Assembly: GCA_000767215.1 (NCBI GenBank)
Contig: AXCX01000001.1
Coordinates: 1-64,000, forward strand
Origin: Actinotalea fermentans ATCC 43279 = JCM 9966 = DSM 3133
GTDB taxonomy: Bacteria > Actinomycetota > Actinomycetes > Actinomycetales > Cellulomonadaceae
Direction: 5' to 3'
Length of the DNA stretch: 64,000 nt
Of this stretch, positions 59,133-64,000 are shown piece by piece. Positions within the stretch are counted from its first letter, which is position 1. Each line of letters starts with the position of its first letter. Made by a program: the position numbers and the translations under genes. The notes under the pieces were generated by a model that saw nothing but the letters and a program-made list of their open reading frames with translations, had not been told where the DNA came from and did not search any database.

Positions 59133-59581
59133 GTCCCACCTCCGGTGACGCCGTGCACGAGGACCGCCCGGCCGTGGCCTGTGACGCTGAACGACTCGAT
59201 GCCGACGAGCCCGAGGAACACGCTCGGCGCGGTGACCACGACGTCGACCTCGATGGCGGTGCCGTCGGGCGAGAGCCCCACGGTGCCGGTGACGCCTGCC
59301 GCCGCGAGGTACCCCTGGGCGGACTCGACGGCTGCGGCGCGGTCCACCGTGACGTCGCCAGCCACCAGGGCGGCGGGGTCCACCGCCTGTCCGGCGGCGC
59401 GGGCAGCTTCGGCCGCGATGCGGTCGGCCCGTTGTGTGGCGCGCAGCTTGGCGCCGCCGTCGACCACGAGGCCGCAGAGCACCAGGAGGCCGAGCATCGT
59501 GACGGCGACGAACACGGTGACGGAGCCCACGTCCGGCTCCTCGTGGCGCATCCGGTGCCGTAGCCAGATGAGCGCGTTCAT
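59129..59581 (-). CDS. TadG-like pseudopilin
   Basis: A 150-aa protein with a short basic N-terminus, a prepilin-like site at Gly19 followed by SVTVFVAVTMLGLLVLCGLV, and a globular C-terminal part. The residue at +5 is Phe where the other proteins here have Glu, which separates it from them. TadG-type proteins are minor pilins of Tad pili. The ATG overlaps the upstream TadE-like stop and the gene ends in ATGA with the LysM-BTAD gene. Confidence 0.75.
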   Translation of the reverse strand: MNALIWLRHRMRHEEPDVGSVTVFVAVTMLGLLVLCGLVVDGGAKLRATQRADRIAAEAARAAGQAVDPAALVAGDVTVDRAAAVESAQGYLAAAGVTGTVGLSPDGTAIEVDVVVTAPSVFLGLVGIESFSVTGHGRAVLVHGVTGGGT

Positions 59582-60009
59582 CGCGTACGGAACCTGTCGA
59601 CGGCGGAGGTCGCCTCCGCGGTGATGGTGCGGCCGCCGGGGAGCCCGGGGACCGCGAGGTCCGCCATCGTGACCGTGCAGCTCGCGCGCACGGTCACGTT
59701 CGCGGACGTGCCCAGGGGCGCCGTCAGACCGGACGCGTCGACCTCGACCATCGTCGTCACGCACCGGATGTCGCGCGCAGCCGTCTCCCGGTCCACGGCT
59801 GACTCCGCAGCGATCTGCGCCGCCGCGACGCTCCGCTCCAGGGAGGCCGCGCGCGCCGCGGCGGCCGCCGCCTGCTCGACCGCAGACGCTGCCACCTCGA
59901 CCCGTCCGCCGAGGACGAGCAGGCCGAGCACAAGGATCAGGACCGGGGCGAGGATCGCGAGCTCGAGCGTCACGCTGCCGCGCTCGGGGTCCTGCGTTCG
60001 CGCTCTCAT
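59578..60009 (-). CDS. TadE-like pseudopilin
   Basis: A 143-aa protein with the prepilin-like segment RG-SVTLELAILAPVLILVLG: Gly11 then Glu at +5, followed by one hydrophobic helix. TadE-like pseudopilins are processed by a prepilin peptidase and take part in Tad pilus assembly. The ATG overlaps the upstream TadE-like gene. No peptidase gene is present in the window. Confidence 0.8.
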   Translation of the reverse strand: MRARTQDPERGSVTLELAILAPVLILVLGLLVLGGRVEVAASAVEQAAAAAARAASLERSVAAAQIAAESAVDRETAARDIRCVTTMVEVDASGLTAPLGTSANVTVRASCTVTMADLAVPGLPGGRTITAEATSAVDRFRTR

Positions 60010-60452
60010 GGCGCACCTGCGACGGTGAAGCGCTCGACGGGCGCCGCAGCGGACTGCGCGACCACCGGCCCGGGCATGCCCGGAACCAGGGAGACCGACC
60101 GTCCTGAGACCTCGACCACGACAGTCCCGGCGCCCTGTGCAGTCTGGGTGGCCGACGCGTCCAGCAACGTCTGGGAACCGTGGGCCGCCACGAACGCCGT
60201 GGCGCTGTCAACGCCCGCTCCCGCCGGCGCCTGGTAGGCCGCTGCTGCGACTGCGCCCTGTTGCGCCGCAGCGAGCGCGACCGACCGTGCGTGGAACCAG
60301 AGGCCGTACTGGACGAGCAGCGTGACGAGCAGCAGCAGTGCCGGGAACAGGATCGACAGCTCAACGGTGACCGACCCGTCGTCGCGCGGGCGCGTCGACG
60401 CGGCCGGCGTCGTTCGGCTGCGCGGGAGCGTGTGACGGTCGGAGCCCGACAC
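60006..60452 (-). CDS. TadE-like pseudopilin
   Basis: A 148-aa protein with a 25-residue basic, low-complexity leader and a prepilin-like segment DDG-SVTVELSILFPALLLLVT (Gly26, Glu at +5). The soluble part follows. It is homologous in layout to the neighbouring TadE-like gene. It overlaps that gene in ATGA and lies 7 nt after the pilin gene. Confidence 0.8.
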   Translation of the reverse strand: MSGSDRHTLPRSRTTPAASTRPRDDGSVTVELSILFPALLLLVTLLVQYGLWFHARSVALAAAQQGAVAAAAYQAPAGAGVDSATAFVAAHGSQTLLDASATQTAQGAGTVVVEVSGRSVSLVPGMPGPVVAQSAAAPVERFTVAGAP

Positions 60453-60459
60453 GGTGACC

Positions 60460-60666
60460 TCAGGTGATCTGGTCGACGCGGCGCTGCACGGCGGCGGTGA
60501 TGGCGACGACGAGCAGCGTCGCGACCGCGATGAGTCCGAGGACGATGATGACGAGCTCGAGCGTCGAGGCGCCGACGTCGTCGTCGCCGAGGCGCCGGCG
60601 GACAGCCCGTCGCGCGGACGTGATGTAGCCCTGCAGGACGGCGAGGGCGGCCAGGGTGTGCAGCAT
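60460..60666 (-). CDS. Flp-like type IVb pilin
   Basis: A 68-aa small pilin candidate. After a basic leader (SARRAVRRRLGDDDVG) comes G32, then ASTLELVIIVLGLIAVATLL with Glu at +5, the classic type IV prepilin pattern. Small Flp pilins make the Tad fibre. The ATG at 60666 follows GAAGGAGCCCGAC, an excellent ribosome-binding site; an in-frame ATG at 60696 overlapping the TadC-like stop is possible but lacks such a site. The size and position between the membrane-protein genes and TadE fit this class. Confidence 0.8.
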   Translation of the reverse strand: MLHTLAALAVLQGYITSARRAVRRRLGDDDVGASTLELVIIVLGLIAVATLLVVAITAAVQRRVDQIT

Positions 60667-60692
60667 GTCGGGCTCCTTCGGGGCGGGTCGGG

Positions 60693-61580
60693 TCATCCGG
60701 TGAAGATGCGGGCGAAGGCCGGGAATGCGATGAGGGCCATGAACGCGACGCCCAGCAGGGCGACGGGGATGGTCATGTGTTCCGATGCGGCGTTGGCGTC
60801 GGCGGCCGCGCCGGCGAGCAGCTGGGTGCGCAGCGACGTGGCCCGGGCGCGCAAGGTGCCGTAGACGGCGGCGCCGTCGGTGCCGGAGAGCCGCACGATG
60901 TCGGCCAGGTCGGAGAGCTCGAGGACTCCGGTCTGCTCGGCGAGTCGGTACAGGCCGTCCCAGGCCGGGCGGCCCGTCACCTGCGCGGTGAGTAGGGCCT
61001 CGCGGATCCGCTGGAACTCGCGTGACCGGCCGACCGTGGCGGCGCGTTCGAGGGCCTCGGTGGCGCCGGCGTCGGCCGCCCGTTCCAGCGCGACGAGCTC
61101 GAGGTACACGCAGGCGGCCCGACGCATGGCGGCTCGCGCCTTCCCGGCCCGACGACGCATCTCGGCGTCTGGGACGAGCGAGAGGGCGCCAGCGGCCACG
61201 ACGCCGATACCCAGCGGAAGGATGGGCATCGCCGTCACGCCGACGAGGGCGAGCAGCGCGGCCATCACGAGGGGGAAGGCGAGACCGAGGACGGCGTAGC
61301 CGAGCTTGCGTGCTGCCAACGACTCGACCGTCTGCTCGGTCACCGCCAGCTCCGCCGCGAAGCGTCGCAGCCCGAGAGCCTCGATGACCCTCGGCAGCGC
61401 GCGGCCGCGCATCCGTGCGATCGCACCGGCCTCTCGGCCCGCGGGTTCCTGGGCCGCCGAGCGATCGAGGCGGGCGAGGACGGCGGCAAGGTCCGGCTGG
61501 GTGGGCACCAGTCCCGCGGCAATGACGGTGACGCCGGCCCCGACGAGCGCACCCGCGAGCAGGACCTCCCAGCCGGTCAT
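60693..61580 (-). CDS. TadC-like type II secretion F-family membrane protein
   Basis: A 295-aa inner-membrane platform protein with several hydrophobic segments (EVLLAGALVGAGVTVIAAGL, PLVMAALLALVGVTAMPIL, IPVALLGVAFMALIAFPAF) and a T2SSF-type cytoplasmic helical domain (EALERAATVGRSREFQRIR). It pairs with the adjacent TadB-like protein. ATG overlaps that gene's stop. Confidence 0.85.
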   Translation of the reverse strand: MTGWEVLLAGALVGAGVTVIAAGLVPTQPDLAAVLARLDRSAAQEPAGREAGAIARMRGRALPRVIEALGLRRFAAELAVTEQTVESLAARKLGYAVLGLAFPLVMAALLALVGVTAMPILPLGIGVVAAGALSLVPDAEMRRRAGKARAAMRRAACVYLELVALERAADAGATEALERAATVGRSREFQRIREALLTAQVTGRPAWDGLYRLAEQTGVLELSDLADIVRLSGTDGAAVYGTLRARATSLRTQLLAGAAADANAASEHMTIPVALLGVAFMALIAFPAFARIFTG

Positions 61581-62458
61581 CGGGACCACCTCGCCGTGAG
61601 GGGTTCGCCCGCGGGACCGGTGAGGAACCGGGGTTCCCGCGGCGACAGCGTGAGGCGGTGGATCCACACAAGACAGGCGACGAAGCCTGCGGCGACCGCC
61701 GCGAGGACCAGCTGACCGAGGCCGCTCCGGTACGGGGCGACGTAGGTCGTGTTGAGTGCCCCCAACGCGACGACGCCGACAGTGATGAGGGTGACCGCCC
61801 TGGCGGTCGCGCGTGGCTTGGCGCGCTCCGCCTCCACCCGGCGCCGCGCGGCGACCTCGTCGGCGACGGAGTCGGCAACGGACACCAGCACCCGGGACAG
61901 GCCCGGGCCGCGGCGGCGGGTCGCCAGGACCAGGGCGCTCACGACGAGATCGGACGAGGCGTCGTCGAGGTCGTCGGCGAACCCGCGCAGCGCTTGCTCC
62001 GGCGACCAGCGCGCGGCCAGGCGCGCGCCGAGCGCCGCGACCTCCGTCCGGATCGCCTCCGGGGCCGTCGCCACCGAAGCGGCCACGGCCTGCTCGAGCC
62101 CGGCGCCTGCGACGAGGACGTCGGACAGCCGCCGGGTCCATTCCTCGATCGCCTCGAGCCGGTCGATCCGACGTTGCTCCACGGTGCCCGCACCCAGGAG
62201 GACGGGCATGCCGATGACGGTCCCTGCGGCCAGCACACCGGCGATCGGCCACGCGAACACCGCCCAGACGACCAGCCCGACGGCGAGCGCGCTCACCAGT
62301 CGGATGCGCCGCGATGCGACGTAGCCGCGCAGCGACGCGGCGCCCCTACGGGGCCTCGAGCGACGCGGCGTCACGCTCCGGCGGACACCGGCGATCGTCA
62401 TGACGAATCCGGCGGGCAGCAGCACACCGGCGAGCAGGGCCAGCACCATGGACGTCAT
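61577..62458 (-). CDS. TadB-like type II secretion F-family membrane protein
   Basis: A 293-aa partner of the TadC-like protein. Hydrophobic segments occur at both ends (MVLALLAGVLLPAGFVMTIA; LVSALAVGLVVWAVFAWPIA; LVLAAVAAGFVACLVWIHRL), with a central T2SSF domain including LEQAVAASVATAPEAIRTEV. It probably forms the inner-membrane platform that the TadA-like ATPase acts on. The ATG at 62458 overlaps the ATPase stop. Confidence 0.85.
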   Translation of the reverse strand: MTSMVLALLAGVLLPAGFVMTIAGVRRSVTPRRSRPRRGAASLRGYVASRRIRLVSALAVGLVVWAVFAWPIAGVLAAGTVIGMPVLLGAGTVEQRRIDRLEAIEEWTRRLSDVLVAGAGLEQAVAASVATAPEAIRTEVAALGARLAARWSPEQALRGFADDLDDASSDLVVSALVLATRRRGPGLSRVLVSVADSVADEVAARRRVEAERAKPRATARAVTLITVGVVALGALNTTYVAPYRSGLGQLVLAAVAAGFVACLVWIHRLTLSPREPRFLTGPAGEPLTARWSR

Positions 62459-63885
62459 CGGGCACCGCCGTTGTCGAGCCATCCGCCGCCGTCGAGCAGG
62501 CGCGCATCGAAGCCGGCCCGGACGAGATCGGGAAGGAAGGTTGGCCGGTGGAGCGGGACCGCCCGACCGTCGAGACCCGGACCGAAGACCGCTGTGGTCG
62601 CGGGACGGGAGGACTCGCCGAGGCCCTCGATGGCGACGACGTCGCTCACGAACCTGCGCTTCGGCCCGCCGGTCGCGGACTCGTCCTCGAGCGTGAGGTG
62701 GACGACGAGGTCGACCGAGCCGGCAAGAAGGCGGTAGGCGAAGGACTCCGTCATGGAGACGCCGGCCGAGAGGCAGAGCGTCACGATCCGGTCGATGCCA
62801 TGCTGTGCGGTCCTGGCGTGGAGCGTGCACATGGAACCGTCGCCGGTGGACATCGCCTCGAGCATGGGCAGCACCTCGGCGCCGCGGACCTCGCCGACGA
62901 TGATGCGGCGGAGGTTCATCCGGAGCGCGTCGGTGACCAGGTCGGTGAGCGTCACCTCCCCGGCGCGCCGTCCGTGCGCGTCGCGCTCCGTCGACCCCTC
63001 ACGCGCCTCCATCGCGACGACACGCGGATGCCGCTCGGGAAGGTCGTGCAGATGGAGCTCGTACTCCTTCTCGATGGTGGCGAAGCGCTCGAGGGGCGGG
63101 AACTCGTTGGCGAGAGCCCGCACCAAGGTCGTCTTGCCCGCGTTCTGCAGACCGGTCACGACCACGTTCTTCCCTGCGCGCACCGTCGCCCGAAGGAAGG
63201 CGGCGACCGTGTGGTCGAAGGTGCCGAGGCGGACGAGGTCGTCGAGGTCGACATCCTTGACCCGGTGCCGCCGGATGACGACGTGCGGCCTCGGCGTCGT
63301 CCACGCCATCGCCGCCAAGCGTGACCCGTCCTCGAGGCGCAGGTGCAGGGACGGGTGGGCGGAGGTGAACGTGCGCTCGTCGGCGCCGGTTCGGGCCGCA
63401 AGGAGCTGCAGCAGCTCGATGAGTTCGGCGTCGGACTCAGCGACAGGGTCGCCCTTCCGGTCGTGACCGTCCGCGTACGAGATCCAGACGGAGTCGCACC
63501 CGTCGACCTCGATGTTCTCGACCAGCGGGTCGTCGACGAGCGGCTGCAGCCGACCGAGCCCGAAGAGCGCCGCCATGACGGCCGAGGCGACTGCCATCTC
63601 GGTCTCGACCGGCCATGGATCGAGTCCTGACGCGACGCGCGCGCGTGCTCGCGCACTGAGCTCGGCCGCCAGCAAGGAACGGGCCAGCTCGCGACGGGCC
63701 GCCGGATCGGGAACCGCATCCGCCTGTAGGCGGGCGGCGAGCACCTCCGCGACTGCCCGCCGGACATCCCGCACCGTGCCGGGGTCGACCGGTCGCGCCG
63801 ATACCCGCTCCCCGCCGAGTAGGGCGGGCAGCGCGGCGGGGGACAGGTGGCCGTTCCGCCGTGGCGTGCGCAGGTCCTCGGTCAT
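62455..63885 (-). CDS. TadA/CpaF-like secretion ATPase
   Basis: A 476-aa hexameric ATPase that drives Tad pilus assembly. Residues 100-140 hold LQPLVDDPLVENIEVDGCDS, typical of CpaF. Walker A GLQNAGKTTLVRALANE is at about 245-261; the Walker B-like block is LRRIIVGEVRGAEVLPMLEA, followed by STGDGSMCTLHARTA with the catalytic His. The ATG at 63885 overlaps an open frame entering from the right in ATGA. It is the first whole gene of the Tad block in the window. Confidence 0.93.
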   Translation of the reverse strand: MTEDLRTPRRNGHLSPAALPALLGGERVSARPVDPGTVRDVRRAVAEVLAARLQADAVPDPAARRELARSLLAAELSARARARVASGLDPWPVETEMAVASAVMAALFGLGRLQPLVDDPLVENIEVDGCDSVWISYADGHDRKGDPVAESDAELIELLQLLAARTGADERTFTSAHPSLHLRLEDGSRLAAMAWTTPRPHVVIRRHRVKDVDLDDLVRLGTFDHTVAAFLRATVRAGKNVVVTGLQNAGKTTLVRALANEFPPLERFATIEKEYELHLHDLPERHPRVVAMEAREGSTERDAHGRRAGEVTLTDLVTDALRMNLRRIIVGEVRGAEVLPMLEAMSTGDGSMCTLHARTAQHGIDRIVTLCLSAGVSMTESFAYRLLAGSVDLVVHLTLEDESATGGPKRRFVSDVVAIEGLGESSRPATTAVFGPGLDGRAVPLHRPTFLPDLVRAGFDARLLDGGGWLDNGGAR

Positions 63886-64000
63886 CGCACGCCCACCTCT
63901 CCGGCCCGGGTCGTGGTGGCGGCTCCGGCCAGGCCGGCGGCGGTCTGACGAGCGGCACGGAGGAGGCCGGACCGACCCAACCGTCCGCTCGGTGGTTCGG
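63882..64000 (-). CDS. Partial gene upstream of the TadA-like ATPase, C-terminal end only
   Basis: An open frame enters from the right edge and stops with TGA at 63882-63884, in ATGA with the tadA-like start. It encodes about 38 residues ending GLLRAARQTAAGLAGAATTT and TRAGEVGVR. The tight overlap and amphipathic Arg/Ala/Leu content fit a TadZ/CpaE-type ATPase C-terminus, the usual neighbour here, but the fragment is too short to confirm it. Confidence 0.5.
   Translation of the reverse strand, partial: EPPSGRLGRSGLLRAARQTAAGLAGAATTTRAGEVGVR

Noticed and set aside
31786-64000. A second attachment site (repeat of the tRNA-Pro 3' end)
   Set aside because: I looked for the TTCGAATCCCGCCATCCCG stretch and close variants in the rest of the window and saw none.

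Overview
The window comes from a high-GC actinobacterium. It carries whiA, rbpA, opcA, an actinobacterial uvrC-rapZ-yvcK-whiA-gap-pgk-tpiA-secG order, many GTG starts, and 4-nt GTGA/ATGA stop-start overlaps. The gene order and protein style suggest a Micrococcales member, perhaps Cellulomonas or a relative; the genus is an inference from memory, not a search.

Bases 1 to about 31,840 are ordinary chromosome. Bases 1-156 look like the disordered tail of a gene entering from the left. uvrA follows, behind a LexA-box-like promoter, then a minus-strand OsmC-family gene, then the plus-strand run uvrC, rapZ, yvcK, whiA, gap, pgk, tpiA, secG, rbpA (DNA repair, cell-wall and carbon control, lower glycolysis, protein export, RNA polymerase factor). 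A minus-strand operon tkt-tal-zwf-opcA-pgl-O-methyltransferase encodes most of the pentose phosphate pathway. Divergent from it, ctaB-xerD and then parA-scpA-scpB-rluB-type synthase-aroH-tyrA-cmk-plsC-der-membrane protein form a long plus-strand set for heme A, chromosome segregation, ribosome maturation, aromatic amino acids and nucleotides. It ends at an intact tRNA-Pro(GGG) with a strong terminator.

Bases from about 31,850 to the right end are accessory DNA and look like an integrative conjugative element or integrated plasmid. Next to the tRNA lies a two-gene unit (PD-(D/E)XK-like protein plus ApeA-like HEPN protein) that looks like an anti-phage module, then the broken remnant of another gene, then small uncharacterised genes. 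A MobF relaxase-helicase (TraA/TrwC type) follows, then a TIGR04141/DUF6119 protein. From 63,885 back to 42,862 runs a mostly minus-strand transfer block: Tad-type pilus genes (ATPase, two TadB/C membrane proteins, Flp-like pilin, three TadE/G-like pseudopilins), a LysM plus BTAD regulator-like membrane protein, DUF6112, a VirB6-like protein, an SCO6880-family protein, a VirB4-like ATPase, a DnaB-N-like protein, a VirD4-like coupling protein and a secreted lysozyme/CHAP-like hydrolase. A type IIG restriction-modification gene and a divergent adenine methyltransferase split this block at 51,302-56,018.

The element therefore combines a T4SS-like DNA transfer machine with a Tad pilus in nearly one transcription unit and carries at least three defence-like cargo units. 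No integrase, replication initiator, prepilin peptidase or second attachment site is visible; these would have to lie to the right of the window if they exist.
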